Shown one piece after another: positions 55,035 through 64,000 of a stretch of 64,000 nt of DNA. The position numbers were made by a program, and so were the translations under genes. The stretch spans positions 3,835,001 through 3,899,000 of the forward strand of contig NZ_CP015756.1 in NCBI RefSeq assembly GCF_001877035.1, read 5' to 3'. Position 1 is the first letter of the stretch. Each line of letters starts with the position of its first letter. Under the pieces are notes generated by a model. It was not told the DNA's origin, ran no database searches, and saw only the letters and a program-made list of their open reading frames with translations. The DNA comes from Clostridium estertheticum subsp. estertheticum (GTDB lineage: Bacteria > Bacillota > Clostridia > Clostridiales > Clostridiaceae).

Positions 55035-56192
55035 TTATCTTTTATTCATTTTTCTTAAAAATTTTAGTGACTTATTTAATTCGATTATAACATAGTCTAC
55101 TTCATCTTTATTATTGTATTCAGAAAAACTAAATCTTATAGTTCCTACTTGCTCAATTTCACTCCTACCAATAGCTTTTAATATTTCACTGCTTTTATGG
55201 CTTTTCGCTGAACATGCAGAGCCTGTAGACACATATATGCCCTTTTGTTCTAATGCATGAAGAAGTACCTCTCCTTTTACACCTTTAAAGGTCACACTTA
55301 AAATATAAGGTGTAAAGTAAGGTTCTAGTGGACTATTGATTAAAATACCATCTACCTCTTTAAGTTTTTCTATAAAATATTTTTTTACCTCTAAAACTTT
55401 ATTAAAATTTTCATGCTGATTTTTAAATACTATCTGTGCCGCCTCATCAAAACCCGCAATACCTGCAAGATTTTCTGTACCGGATCTTAAATTTTTTTCT
55501 TGACCTCCACCATTTATTAGGCTAGTAGGTATAAGTCCTTTTTTTATATATGCAAATCCGACCCCACGTGGTCCGTGTATTTTATGCGCACTTGTAGATA
55601 ATAAATCAATATTAGACTTTTGTACATCAATAAAAATTTTCCCATAGCTTTGTACTGCATCTACATGAAATTTAACCCTACTACTTTTCCCTTTAATTAG
55701 TTTTCCTATTAACTCAATATCCTGCACTACTCCTATTTCATTGTTAACATGCATTACACTAACAACTTGAGTATCCTTAGTTATACTTCCTATAAGAGCA
55801 TCTATATCAATCCTACCACTATCATCTACATCAATATAAGCAACCTTTATTCCTGAATCTTCAAGGGCTTTAAAAGTGTTAAGTATACTTGGATGTTCAA
55901 TTTTAGTAGTTATTATATCAGCATTTAATTTATTCGAAGATGGTTTAGCAAACCCTTTTATAAGGAAGTTATTACTTTCACTGCCACCTGATGTAAATAT
56001 TATCTCCTCACTACTAGCATTTATGCTTTTAGCAATACTCGTCCGCATCTCCCTAAGTTTTTGCTCTGCCTTAAACCCTAAACTATGTGCTGAAGATGGA
56101 TTACCATAATAATTTCTCATAGTACTCCCGAGTGTCTCAATAACCTCCTCATAAGGTTTAGTTGTTGCACTGTTATCTAAATATATTTCCAT
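55035..56192 (-). CDS. Cysteine desulfurase (IscS/NifS-like), thiI partner
   Basis: 385 residues. PLP-dependent class V aminotransferase fold: HVNNEIGV and HVDAVQSYGK, active-site Lys in TSAHKIHGPRG (near residue 200), and the catalytic Cys in STGSACSAKSHKSSE near residue 325. It makes persulfide from cysteine for 4-thiouridine formation. It is the gene just before thiI; this pairing is typical of Firmicutes (NifZ-ThiI). GAGGAGAG lies before ATG. Confidence 0.94.
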   Translation of the reverse strand: MEIYLDNSATTKPYEEVIETLGSTMRNYYGNPSSAHSLGFKAEQKLREMRTSIAKSINASSEEIIFTSGGSESNNFLIKGFAKPSSNKLNADIITTKIEHPSILNTFKALEDSGIKVAYIDVDDSGRIDIDALIGSITKDTQVVSVMHVNNEIGVVQDIELIGKLIKGKSSRVKFHVDAVQSYGKIFIDVQKSNIDLLSTSAHKIHGPRGVGFAYIKKGLIPTSLINGGGQEKNLRSGTENLAGIAGFDEAAQIVFKNQHENFNKVLEVKKYFIEKLKEVDGILINSPLEPYFTPYILSVTFKGVKGEVLLHALEQKGIYVSTGSACSAKSHKSSEILKAIGRSEIEQVGTIRFSFSEYNNKDEVDYVIIELNKSLKFLRKMNKR

Positions 56193-56464
56193 GTTTTTAT
56201 CTCTCTCCTCTTAATATCTAGTGTATATCTTCATTAACGCTTCAATCCTCTTCATTTACGATATTATACTAATTCTTAGTATTTCACTCTACTTTGTTTA
56301 ATTATAAATTTGTTAATTATTAATGTCAATAACTAAAAAGCTAAGCATAAATTACTTTCGTATGCAATATCTAAAGTATGTAGATTGTTAGACGATAATA
56401 TAAAATGATACTTACTTTACTTAATTTTCATAATATATAAATTAACTACAAGGGGGATAACTTT

Positions 56465-57532
56465 ATGACAACAAATGTTAAAAGAATAAGCATTTATGAT
56501 CTAAAACCAAATATGATTTTAGCTGAAAATTTAATGTTAAACGGCCTAACCTTAGTTGCAAAAAAAACTACACTAAATGCTATTATGATTAAAAAGATAA
56601 TTGAATTTTACCCATCTAACACTATATATATATATGTGAATCAAGAAAAGACCCTAACCCCAAGTGTTCAAGATTCAAACGAACTGAGTTTAAATAAAAC
56701 TGAAATTTTATTAAATAATTTTTCAAATAACATATACAAGTTTTTAAATAACATCGATGGAAACTCCAAATTGGACTTAACAGAAATAAGAATTATGTCT
56801 AAAGAAATTTTAGATAATAATAATGATTACATTTCTATTTTAAAAAGTATAACAAATTCTAGAAATATAGATGAGTACCTAACTCGGCACTCTGTAAATG
56901 TTGCTTTTTTAAGTTCTATATTAGGTAAATGGCTTAACTTGCCTCAAAAAGATTTAACGCTTTTGACATATGCAGCCTTTCTTCACGATATCGGCAAGGT
57001 AAAAGTTAACCAAAAAATATTAAATAAACCCTCAAAACTTACAAAATTAGAATTTGAGGAAATAAAAAAGCATTCAGTTTACTCTTATGAGCTTGTGCGC
57101 ACTATTCCTTATTTAGACGAATCCGTAAGTCTCGCTGTACTTATGCATCACGAGCGTTTAGATGGTTCCGGATATCCTCTTCATTTAAAAAAGGATAGAA
57201 TTAATATTTTTGCAAAGATAATCGCAATTACCGATACATTCGATGCTATGACATCAGACAAAGTCTATAGTAAAAAACAAAACCCCTTTAAAGTATTAGA
57301 AATAATGCAATATGAATGCATGGCTACACTAGATTATAATTATTTAACTACTTTTATAAACCAAATGTTAAATTACTACACAGGAGAGATGGTGAAACTT
57401 AGCGACAATCGTATTGGTAAAATAGTAAAAACAGATATAAATAATATTTCTAGTCCTCTTATATCAGTAGATTCGATTTTTATAGATTTAAAAAATGAAA
57501 AAGACTTATTTATTACAGATCTCGTACCTTAG
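56465..57532 (+). CDS. HD-GYP domain c-di-GMP phosphodiesterase-like protein
   Basis: 355 residues. An N-terminal ~130-residue region without a known sensor domain, then HD-GYP: RHSVNVAFLSSI, HDIGK (H174, D175), KKHSVYSYEL, the HHERLDGSGYP signature at residues 228-238, and AITDTFDAMTSDKVYSKK. It probably degrades cyclic-di-GMP in the cytosol; no membrane helix is visible. All expected metal ligands are present. GGGGG precedes ATG. Confidence 0.93.
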   Translation: MTTNVKRISIYDLKPNMILAENLMLNGLTLVAKKTTLNAIMIKKIIEFYPSNTIYIYVNQEKTLTPSVQDSNELSLNKTEILLNNFSNNIYKFLNNIDGNSKLDLTEIRIMSKEILDNNNDYISILKSITNSRNIDEYLTRHSVNVAFLSSILGKWLNLPQKDLTLLTYAAFLHDIGKVKVNQKILNKPSKLTKLEFEEIKKHSVYSYELVRTIPYLDESVSLAVLMHHERLDGSGYPLHLKKDRINIFAKIIAITDTFDAMTSDKVYSKKQNPFKVLEIMQYECMATLDYNYLTTFINQMLNYYTGEMVKLSDNRIGKIVKTDINNISSPLISVDSIFIDLKNEKDLFITDLVP

Positions 57533-57594
57533 GCTATAAAGACATTAAAAATTTTAGATTCAATGATTGACCATTTTTTAAAGGAGAGATAACT

Positions 57595-58497
57595 ATGAAA
57601 ATTACCGGTATAAAAAAGAGTGTCCTCGCTGATATGTCTTTGCTAATAGTGGCATTTATTTGGGGTGGTGGTTTTATAGCTGTAAAAGGGGCTTTAGATA
57701 GTGTTTCCCCTTTTTATATAATGGCAATACGTTTTAGTATTTCAGTGCTAATCATGTTATTAGTTTTCAGAAAAAAGATTAAGTATATTACTAAAAACTA
57801 TCTATTTATTGGAACTATAGTTGGACTTCTTCTATTTTTAGGCTTTGCTGCTCAAACTATTGGTATGAAATATACAACCGCTGGTAAAAATGCTTTTTTA
57901 ACTGGTACTAATGTAGTTATTGTCCCCTTTCTTTATTGGATAATTAGTAAGAAAAGACCAGATGCTTTTTCACTAATATCTGCTTTTTTATGTTTTATTG
58001 GTATAGGTATGCTTACCTTAAATTCCGGTATACATATTGGCCTAGGGGACGGTTTAACATTATTATGCGCAGTATTTTACGCGGCTCATATTGTTTCCGT
58101 TGGTTTTTTTACAAGAAAGGTTGATGTTATTTTGCTTGTAATAATACAGTTAGGCGCTTGCGCACTATTCTCAATTATAGCCGCTTTAATTTTTGAACCA
58201 ATGCCTCAATCATTAAATTCAGGTACAATATTTGCACTTATCTATTTGGGTGTTTTTAGTACTATGCTTGCATTTATTGTACAAAACGTGGCGCAAAAAT
58301 ATACAACATCCACCCATGCTGCTATTATTTTATGTTTAGAATCAGTTTTTGGTTGTATTTTATCTGTTGTAATGCTTCATGAAATATTTACATCAAAAAT
58401 GATACTGGGATGTTTAACTATATTCCTTGCAATTATAACAACTGAGACTAAATGGAAGTTCTTAAGATCAAAAAAAATAAAACCAACTAATATGTAA
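57595..58497 (+). CDS. EamA/DMT family transporter
   Basis: 300 residues, ten hydrophobic helices in two EamA repeats: LLIVAFIWGGGFIAVKGAL at the start and LTLLCAVFYAAHIVSVGFF in the second half. Substrate not predictable; such transporters export amino acids, nucleosides or metabolites. A hairpin (TAGCCAC...GTGGCTA) follows at about 58500-58531. Confidence 0.9.
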   Translation: MKITGIKKSVLADMSLLIVAFIWGGGFIAVKGALDSVSPFYIMAIRFSISVLIMLLVFRKKIKYITKNYLFIGTIVGLLLFLGFAAQTIGMKYTTAGKNAFLTGTNVVIVPFLYWIISKKRPDAFSLISAFLCFIGIGMLTLNSGIHIGLGDGLTLLCAVFYAAHIVSVGFFTRKVDVILLVIIQLGACALFSIIAALIFEPMPQSLNSGTIFALIYLGVFSTMLAFIVQNVAQKYTTSTHAAIILCLESVFGCILSVVMLHEIFTSKMILGCLTIFLAIITTETKWKFLRSKKIKPTNM

Positions 58498-58500
58498 TTA

Positions 58501-58531
58501 GTAGCCACCTGCTTATACAAGATGTGGCTAT
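58501..58531 (+). terminator. Hairpin after the EamA gene
   Basis: TAGCCAC and GTGGCTA form a 7-bp stem with a 15-nt loop; no strong T-run, so weak as a terminator. Confidence 0.4.
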
Positions 58532-58554
58532 TAATTACAACCCTCTTATACTTC

Positions 58555-59151
58555 TTATATTTCAATAATATGATATCTAAACGCATTTATAACCGTAGTA
58601 TTATTATATCTCCTTACCCTGTCTTTTTTCCCATAATCCAAATGTTGATGACCATAGAAAAAGTATTTTGGAGAATATTTGTCTATTATATTTATAAATG
58701 TTTCAAATCCGGTGTGGCAAGGGTCTTCTCCATCTCCCATGCCTTTTGCTGGTGAATGTGTTACTAATATATCAAATCCTTTTTTTCTCCATAAACACAT
58801 TTTTAATTTTGAAATTCTTTTTTGCATTGCCCTTTCCGTATATTGAAAAGGTCCTTTATTATAGGCAATTGATCCACCAAGTCCTAGTATTCTAATATTT
58901 TTATATACTATTACCTTATCATCAATAGGTATACATCCACCTGGTGGTTTTTCTAAGAAAGATCCATCATGATTACCATTAACATAAAATATAGGTGCTT
59001 TAATCATATCAGCTAAAAATTCTAAATAATCTGCTTTCAAATCTCCACAAGAAATTACAATTTCAATATCTTTAAATCTTTCATGATCAAAATGTTCCCA
59101 AATATAATCATCTTCAACATCTGAAACTAATAAAACCTTAATTTTAAACAC
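58555..59151 (-). CDS. Metallophosphoesterase family protein
   Basis: 198 residues, calcineurin-like phosphoesterase: VLLVSDVEDD, SCGDLKADYL, VNGNHDGSF, THSPAKGMGDG and YGHQHLDYG supply metal ligands. The first motif reads D11-V-E13 instead of the canonical D-x-H, a substitution seen in clostridial members but worth noting. Substrate unknown; phosphodiester or nucleotide phosphate. The start is GTG at 59151 with a weak site, 24 bp after the upstream BMP-like gene, so coupling is likely. Confidence 0.88.
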   Translation of the reverse strand: MFKIKVLLVSDVEDDYIWEHFDHERFKDIEIVISCGDLKADYLEFLADMIKAPIFYVNGNHDGSFLEKPPGGCIPIDDKVIVYKNIRILGLGGSIAYNKGPFQYTERAMQKRISKLKMCLWRKKGFDILVTHSPAKGMGDGEDPCHTGFETFINIIDKYSPKYFFYGHQHLDYGKKDRVRRYNNTTVINAFRYHIIEI

Positions 59152-59175
59152 CTACTTATCTTTCGAATATTTTGT

Positions 59176-61092
59176 TCAATTCTTTGGAATTTCTCCAACA
59201 ACATTATCTACAAACCATTCCATATATAACATATCCTCATAATTTCCTATGTCACCATCATCTATTCTAATTTGCCCTGCCCTATCGAATATCGGCCCAG
59301 CAAAAGTATGAAATTTGTTTTCAATAATCATCTCTCGCATTATATCTACTAATTTTTGAGTTTGAATTGGAACATTATGCTTAGAATATATAATATCCAC
59401 AAGTTCCGAGTCCATGCCCCACCAAAAGCTTACACGTTTAGATTCAGTACTAAAAATTCCCTTAAAACTACCATTTACGATATTTCTAAGTATTTTCTCA
59501 TAAAACTGACCCCAATCCCATGTAATTAAAGCATAATTTACTTCGGGTATCCATTTTGTCTCATTTTCATTATATTTTAACGAGTATAGCCCAAAATCTC
59601 TTGAGCCTTTACCTAAAGCTATTAGATCATTTTGCATTATGAGGTCTGCTCCACGACTTTGAAGTTCTTGCATTAATTCTTTTGAATGACTTACATCTCC
59701 CATTTGATTAAGCCATGAAATTAAAACCTTTGCATTAGAATTTACAGTTTTAACACCAAGTGCAAAAGCATTAATTCCCGTTATAATCTCTGTTTCATTA
59801 TAGGTATCTATATATCCTATTATGTTTGATTTAGTAATAGCGCCTGCTATTAGCCCTAGTAAAAATCTTGGTTCATGAGACCTTCCAAAGTAAGTACTTA
59901 CATTTCTATATGCTTTTACTGGGGAACAATTAAAGAACTTAACATTGTCGTACTTAAGGGCCGCTCTAAGAGTTATATTAAGATACGATGGACACGTAGT
60001 AAATATAATATCATAATCCTCTTCACACAATTTACTTAGCCTTTCATAGTCAGCCTCATCATCGGTAGCATTAAAGTTATCTATAACAAAAGTCTCTATT
60101 TCACTACCCAATTGTTGCTGTGCATATATTCTTCCTAAGTTATGGACATAACTCCAACCTGAGGTATCAATGGTTTTTTCAAAAACAAAAGCCACCTTTA
60201 ATTTTTTAGAGGTCGTCACTAGATTTGTAATTGATGTTATAACATTTTTCTTATGGACATCAAAGGGCTCAGTTTGAATATCAACAGCATTATTTTTTGT
60301 AAGTATCCTAAGCTCAGCTAAAAATTTCTCAACTCTTACTTTTCTTTTTGTTTCTATGAATTCATTTGAAATACCATATATTTTTACATATTCTAGAAAC
60401 GCATCTCCAGTAGTAATGTCAAGTTTATCTCCCCCTAATTCATAAAATGTGTTCCTAAAAGGGAAATACACATTTTTTATAAAATGCTTATATTTATTTG
60501 AAAATAAATAAAGCTTTGGGTTATATTCATCTAAATACTTACCGAGTAGAGTAAAACTACCTTCCTTTGAAAACCAAATATCATTTATGCCTGTCTTATT
60601 ATTAAATTCTAAAAATTCGTAATATATTATATTATTTAAATCATTCTCATCTCTTTTAGGAACTAGCCGAGTAACCTCTCCATCTATTGAATAAGCATCT
60701 ACATATTTAAGTATACTTACACGCTTGTTTCCTTCCATAACATAGAATTCATTCATGTACTCATATATTTTTATAGGGTCATCTATTCCATCCTTAATAT
60801 GATAAGCATACACAGCCTCCCATTTTGAAGCAAACTCGCTAGAAATACTAGCTAGAGGGAGAAAGTTATTTGCGAAATCTCTACTTCTTGTATAGAAATA
60901 AGTTCCTACTATCTTTTTTAGTGGAATATTTTTTAAGCCCAAGGGTATTTCTGCTACTATGTCTATTTTCTTTAAAATACTATCTAATGATGATATATGT
61001 CCTGAGTTTCCTCTTAATATGTCTGCACTATATTTAGCTTTAGCTAATCTATTTGCTTTTTTATACTCATCAACAGATGAAAAATTCATCAT
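59176..61092 (-). CDS. Cytosolic ParB-like / BMP-type (PnrA) substrate-binding fusion protein
   Basis: 638 residues, no signal peptide or membrane helix. An N-terminal ~250-residue part contains VMEGNKRVSILKYVDAY near residue 118-135, the ParB/Srx-nuclease-type signature. The C-terminal half from about residue 298 (KLKVAFVFEKTIDTSGWSYVHNLGR) to ~600 is a BMP-type periplasmic-binding fold like nucleoside-binding PnrA/Med. Med is a known cytosolic transcription factor with this fold. The protein could be a nucleoside-responsive regulator, but its DNA-binding role is inference. GGGGAG precedes ATG. Confidence 0.8.
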   Translation of the reverse strand: MMNFSSVDEYKKANRLAKAKYSADILRGNSGHISSLDSILKKIDIVAEIPLGLKNIPLKKIVGTYFYTRSRDFANNFLPLASISSEFASKWEAVYAYHIKDGIDDPIKIYEYMNEFYVMEGNKRVSILKYVDAYSIDGEVTRLVPKRDENDLNNIIYYEFLEFNNKTGINDIWFSKEGSFTLLGKYLDEYNPKLYLFSNKYKHFIKNVYFPFRNTFYELGGDKLDITTGDAFLEYVKIYGISNEFIETKRKVRVEKFLAELRILTKNNAVDIQTEPFDVHKKNVITSITNLVTTSKKLKVAFVFEKTIDTSGWSYVHNLGRIYAQQQLGSEIETFVIDNFNATDDEADYERLSKLCEEDYDIIFTTCPSYLNITLRAALKYDNVKFFNCSPVKAYRNVSTYFGRSHEPRFLLGLIAGAITKSNIIGYIDTYNETEIITGINAFALGVKTVNSNAKVLISWLNQMGDVSHSKELMQELQSRGADLIMQNDLIALGKGSRDFGLYSLKYNENETKWIPEVNYALITWDWGQFYEKILRNIVNGSFKGIFSTESKRVSFWWGMDSELVDIIYSKHNVPIQTQKLVDIMREMIIENKFHTFAGPIFDRAGQIRIDDGDIGNYEDMLYMEWFVDNVVGEIPKN

Positions 61093-61330
61093 ACACTCAC
61101 TCCCCTACTTTTTGACTCATAATAACTATTACCACAATAATTCATTATTGTATATATTATAGTATATTAAAAAATTTTTTACCATTAATTAAAATATATA
61201 TTGCTATATCTATAAAAATATATCAGGTTATCTTAAGTTAACAATCTATGAAAGTTGATTAATATATGAATTGAAAGAATTATAATGTTATAATATAAAT
61301 AAACTTAAAATTTGATAAGAAGGCGTTTAC

Positions 61331-62680
61331 GTGAAATGGATACGAAAAGATGTATTTAATTTAGCAATACCAATAATAACAGAACAATTATTTGTTATAT
61401 CGCTTGGTATGATAAATACTATGATGGCAGGGCATATAGGAGCAGAAGCAGTTTCTGCAATTGGAATGGTAGATTCAGTAAATAATATTTTTATAGCATT
61501 TTTTTCTGCCCTTGCAATTGGCGGCATGGTCGTTATAGCTCAATTTATTGGACAAGGAAATATAAAAAAGGCTAATGCTGCAATGCAGCAAGCTCTATTT
61601 TCAGGACTTATAATTACTTTCGTTATAACTATTATAATGTTTATATTCCAAGGTCCTTTAATTGCCATGTTATTTGGCTCAGCCGACCATAAAGTAATAA
61701 GTAATGCCCATACATATTTAGGCATAACTTTACTTACTTATCCACTAATAACAATTGATTTGATATCGAATGGACTTCTGCGTGGAGCGGGAGACACAAA
61801 AACTCCTATGAAAATCAGTATTTTTATGAATATTATAAACGTAATCTTAACATACACTTTTATAAATATACTACACATGGGAATAATGGGAGCTGCCCTT
61901 GGCATCGCCATTGCTAGGGTTAGTGGAGGCATTATTATCTTATTTGTACTTTTACGTGGTTCAAAAATTTTAAAACTTACAAATGTAAAAGGGTTCAAAT
62001 TTGATAAGTCATTATTAAAACTCATATTTGGCATCGGAATACCTGCGAGTATAGAGTCGCTACTTTTTAATGGTGGAAAGTTAATCACTCAAATTTATAT
62101 AGTAGATATGGGAACTGTAGCAGTTGCCGCGAACGCTATTGCTGGCTCAGTTGCAACGATGCTTAATGTTCCAGGAAATTCACTATGTATTGCAGCCACC
62201 GCTCTTGTTGGAAACCATATGGGAAGAGGAGAAAGTAAAGAGGCAGGAAGTGATCTCGCATATATTACAAAACTATCGACTTTTGCTTTAATTGCTATAG
62301 CATTAATATTCATACCATTTGCAGGAAAAGTAACATCACTATTTATTACTAATAAGGAAATAATACACTTAGCCTCAACCGTCCTTATAGTAAACTCAGC
62401 ATGTATCCCCTTATGGTCTATCTCCTTTGTTCTTCCTGCAGGGCTAAAAGGTGCAGGCGATGTAAAATATACACTGGTAACTTCAATTATAGGCATGTGG
62501 TTATTTAGAATTACTTTAGGTTATTTACTAGGCGTTGTATTAAAATTTGGACTTGTAGGTGTATGGTTAGGCATGATTGTTGATTGGTTAGTTCGTGGCA
62601 CGCTCTATCTTATCAGGTTTAAAAAAGGAAAATGGAAAAGTAAAACTGTAATAAAACTGCAGACAACCTCCTCATATTAA
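61331..62680 (+). CDS. MATE family efflux transporter
   Basis: 449 residues, 12 hydrophobic helices in two MatE halves: PIITEQLFVISLGMINTMMAGHIGAEAVSAIG and IGIPASIESLLFNGGKLITQIYIVDMG. It exports cationic drugs or metabolites by Na+ or H+ antiport. Start GTG at 61331, with AAGAAGG nearby. Substrate unknown. Downstream spacing to the CBS gene is 115 bp, so it may be a separate unit. Confidence 0.93.
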   Translation: MKWIRKDVFNLAIPIITEQLFVISLGMINTMMAGHIGAEAVSAIGMVDSVNNIFIAFFSALAIGGMVVIAQFIGQGNIKKANAAMQQALFSGLIITFVITIIMFIFQGPLIAMLFGSADHKVISNAHTYLGITLLTYPLITIDLISNGLLRGAGDTKTPMKISIFMNIINVILTYTFINILHMGIMGAALGIAIARVSGGIIILFVLLRGSKILKLTNVKGFKFDKSLLKLIFGIGIPASIESLLFNGGKLITQIYIVDMGTVAVAANAIAGSVATMLNVPGNSLCIAATALVGNHMGRGESKEAGSDLAYITKLSTFALIAIALIFIPFAGKVTSLFITNKEIIHLASTVLIVNSACIPLWSISFVLPAGLKGAGDVKYTLVTSIIGMWLFRITLGYLLGVVLKFGLVGVWLGMIVDWLVRGTLYLIRFKKGKWKSKTVIKLQTTSSY

Positions 62681-62795
62681 TATTACAGCTACCCAGGAGA
62701 TAATTTAATATTTTGTTAATATATAGGACTATAAAACATGTTATAATTAAATAACTAATAAACCCAAATAAAGAACTTTAAAGGATGGTTGAACT

Positions 62796-63224
62796 ATGAA
62801 CATAGCTTTCTTTCTTACACCTAAAAATGAAGTTATTTATGAAAAACCAAGTTCTACAATGAGACAAGCTTTAGAACGAATGGAGTACCATAGATATACT
62901 TCTGTACCCTTAGTAAATGAATCTGGTCACTATGTAGGTACTTTAACTGAAGGTGATTTATTATGGAAATTAAAGAACACTCCAAATTTAAGTTTTAACG
63001 AGACAAATAAAATTTTAATTGGGGATATACCAAGACATGTTAAAAACAAATCAGTATTAATTAATGCAGATATAGAGAGCTTAATATCGTTAGCAAAGGA
63101 TCAAAACTTTGTTCCCGTTCTAGATGATAACGGTGTTTTTATAGGTATAATTAAACGAAGTGATATAATGACTTATTGTTATAATTTATTGTACAAACAT
63201 GATGAATTTAAAAATTTGATTTAA
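62796..63224 (+). CDS. CBS-pair domain protein
   Basis: 142 residues built of two CBS motifs: one at residues ~8-65 (SSTMRQALERMEYHRYTSVPLVNESGHYVG) and one at ~80-135 (VLINADIESLISLAKDQNFVPVLDDNGVFIGIIKRSDIM). CBS pairs bind adenosyl nucleotides and act as energy sensors, usually by regulating a partner. No catalytic domain is attached, so the partner is unknown. AAAGGATGG lies upstream of ATG. Confidence 0.9.
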   Translation: MNIAFFLTPKNEVIYEKPSSTMRQALERMEYHRYTSVPLVNESGHYVGTLTEGDLLWKLKNTPNLSFNETNKILIGDIPRHVKNKSVLINADIESLISLAKDQNFVPVLDDNGVFIGIIKRSDIMTYCYNLLYKHDEFKNLI

Positions 63225-63239
63225 TCCATAATATTAAAC

Positions 63240-63280
63240 AAAACACCTACTCTTGCACAAATGGCTAGAGTGGGTGTTTT
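63240..63280. terminator. Bidirectional terminator between CBS and nagB genes
   Basis: AAAACACCTACTCT pairs with AGAGTGGGTGTTTT (one wobble) around a 13-nt loop, with T-rich ends on both strands. Confidence 0.82.
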
Positions 63281-63284
63281 AATT

Positions 63285-64000
63285 TTATAGTAAGCTTGCT
63301 GCTTCTTTGTCTATAATAATAGTTACATCATTGTGAAGTTGAAGAATTGAAGCAGGAATACTCGGATTAATTTTTCCATTAACTGCTTTTGCTATAGCTT
63401 CAGCTTTATTTAATCCATTTGCAAGTAGAATTATTTTTTTAGAGTTCATTATTGTCTTTATACCCATGCTTATCGCTTTTACTGGAACATCCTCTATTGA
63501 CTTAAAAAACCTAGAATTAGCTTCTATTGTTTGTTCATTAAGATTTACTAAATGCGTCTGCGCTTCAAAATTTACATTTGGTTCATTAAACCCGATGTGT
63601 CCATTTCCACCTATACCTAAAACTTGCATATCTATGCCACCAAGTGTTTTAATTTTATTTTCGTATAGCAAACAAAAATCATTTACATCCTTAACCATGC
63701 CATCAGGCATATTAATATTATTTTTACTTATATCTACCTTATCAAATAGATTCTTGTTCATAAAACTATAATAACTTTGTGGATTTTCCGGGTCAAGTCC
63801 ATAATATTCATCTAAGTTAAAAGTTCTGACCTCTTTAAAATCCACTTCTTTTTTATTATACAACTTAACTAATTCCTCATACATGCCTAAAGGAGTATCT
63901 CCAGTCGCAAGTCCTAAAACACTATCCGGTTTTAATGTAACCTGACTTGTTATCATTAAAGCCGCTCTTTTACTCATTTCCTCATAATTATCTACAACTA
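63285..64000 (-). CDS. nagB: Glucosamine-6-phosphate deaminase, 5' end cut by window
   Basis: Partial: it enters from the right edge, where VVDNYEEMSKRA matches the usual residue ~8 onward of the family. Motifs LGLATGDTPLGMYEEL, FNLDEYYGLDP (catalytic Asp) and GIGGNGHIGFNEP with its following His are intact, and the C-terminus is complete. It converts GlcN-6-P to Fru-6-P and ammonia, linking amino-sugar uptake (perhaps by the PTS) to glycolysis. The in-frame ATG at 63977 is internal, not the true start. Confidence 0.95.
   Translation of the reverse strand, partial: VVDNYEEMSKRAALMITSQVTLKPDSVLGLATGDTPLGMYEELVKLYNKKEVDFKEVRTFNLDEYYGLDPENPQSYYSFMNKNLFDKVDISKNNINMPDGMVKDVNDFCLLYENKIKTLGGIDMQVLGIGGNGHIGFNEPNVNFEAQTHLVNLNEQTIEANSRFFKSIEDVPVKAISMGIKTIMNSKKIILLANGLNKAEAIAKAVNGKINPSIPASILQLHNDVTIIIDKEAASLL

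Noticed and set aside
58555-59151. Metallophosphoesterase judged inactive because the first motif is D-V-E rather than D-x-H
   Set aside because: All other metal motifs are intact and I recall the same substitution in related clostridial proteins, so I kept it as a probable enzyme and only flagged the change.
61738-62496. 116- and 133-codon minus-strand frames opposite the MATE gene
   Set aside because: Antisense shadows of the membrane-protein gene; no ribosome sites.

Overview
The window looks like chromosomal DNA of an anaerobic, spore-former-type Clostridium. It is strongly AT-rich, its ribosome-binding sites are GGAGG-like, and TTG and GTG starts are common. It carries hallmark clostridial genes: hybrid-cluster protein, a giant 2-hydroxyacyl-CoA dehydratase-type activase, YtxH, DUF1292 proteins, a thiI/iscS-like pair and an FMN-riboswitch rib operon. 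I saw no rRNA, tRNA, CRISPR array or prophage. Most of it is ordinary core genome, with one IS3-family insertion sequence and several intergenic repeat elements.

Layout. 1-5.1 kb: truncated activase gene, a two-gene SsuBC/TauBC-like ABC importer without a binding protein, and a TPR protein. 5.1-6.6 kb: an IS3-family (IS150-like) element with a programmed-frameshift A8 stretch. 6.6-16.4 kb: transglutaminase-like membrane protein, M16 peptidase/recX pair, preQ1-I riboswitch plus queT, DEAD-box helicase, mgtC-like, UPF0158, DUF1292, birA and a radical SAM gene. 16.4-16.85 kb: a 95-bp tandem repeat followed by a ~196-bp near-palindrome. 16.9-26.5 kb: HD protein, small proteins, cca, dinB, ptsH-ptsI and hcp. 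26.8-30.1 kb: ECF S-component, the ytxH/ytxG-like pair and pepF-like peptidase. 30.2-34.4 kb: rarA and a telA-yceG pair. 34.7-41.1 kb: flippase, a HepI-like/NusG-II/apbE membrane redox operon, 5-FCL, a HAD phosphatase and small membrane or lipoproteins. 41.1-41.6 kb: GC-rich direct repeats. 41.6-45.9 kb: ribDE-BA-H under an FMN riboswitch. 45.9-48.2 kb: amino-acid ABC importer. 48.5-50.4 kb: secreted GH43 arabinanase-like enzyme with a broken 3' end. 50.6-64 kb: DUF4173, PAP2, thiI-iscS, HD-GYP, EamA, metallophosphoesterase, ParB-like/BMP fusion, MATE, CBS and nagB (cut by the window edge).

How genes work together. rib genes make riboflavin with FMN feedback. apbE sits with a NusG-II protein and a Gx-type membrane protein in what looks like an extracytosolic flavin/redox unit. 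ptsH-ptsI supply phosphate to sugar uptake, and nagB and the GH43 enzyme point to amino-sugar and arabinan use. hcp has a promoter with a CRP/FNR-type palindrome centred at about -41.5 from the predicted start, suggesting activation by an HcpR-like regulator.

The observations most worth a second look are: apbE, whose lipoprotein signal peptide is preceded by no AUG/GUG/UUG and appears to start at AUA; the hcp class-II promoter; the frameshifted GH43 C-terminus; the tandem hairpin repeats with a compensatory base change upstream of the radical SAM gene; the large palindromic element; and the GC-rich repeats inside a decayed reading frame. I found no convincing wholly new multi-gene system; the least explained protein architecture is the cytosolic ParB-like/BMP fusion.
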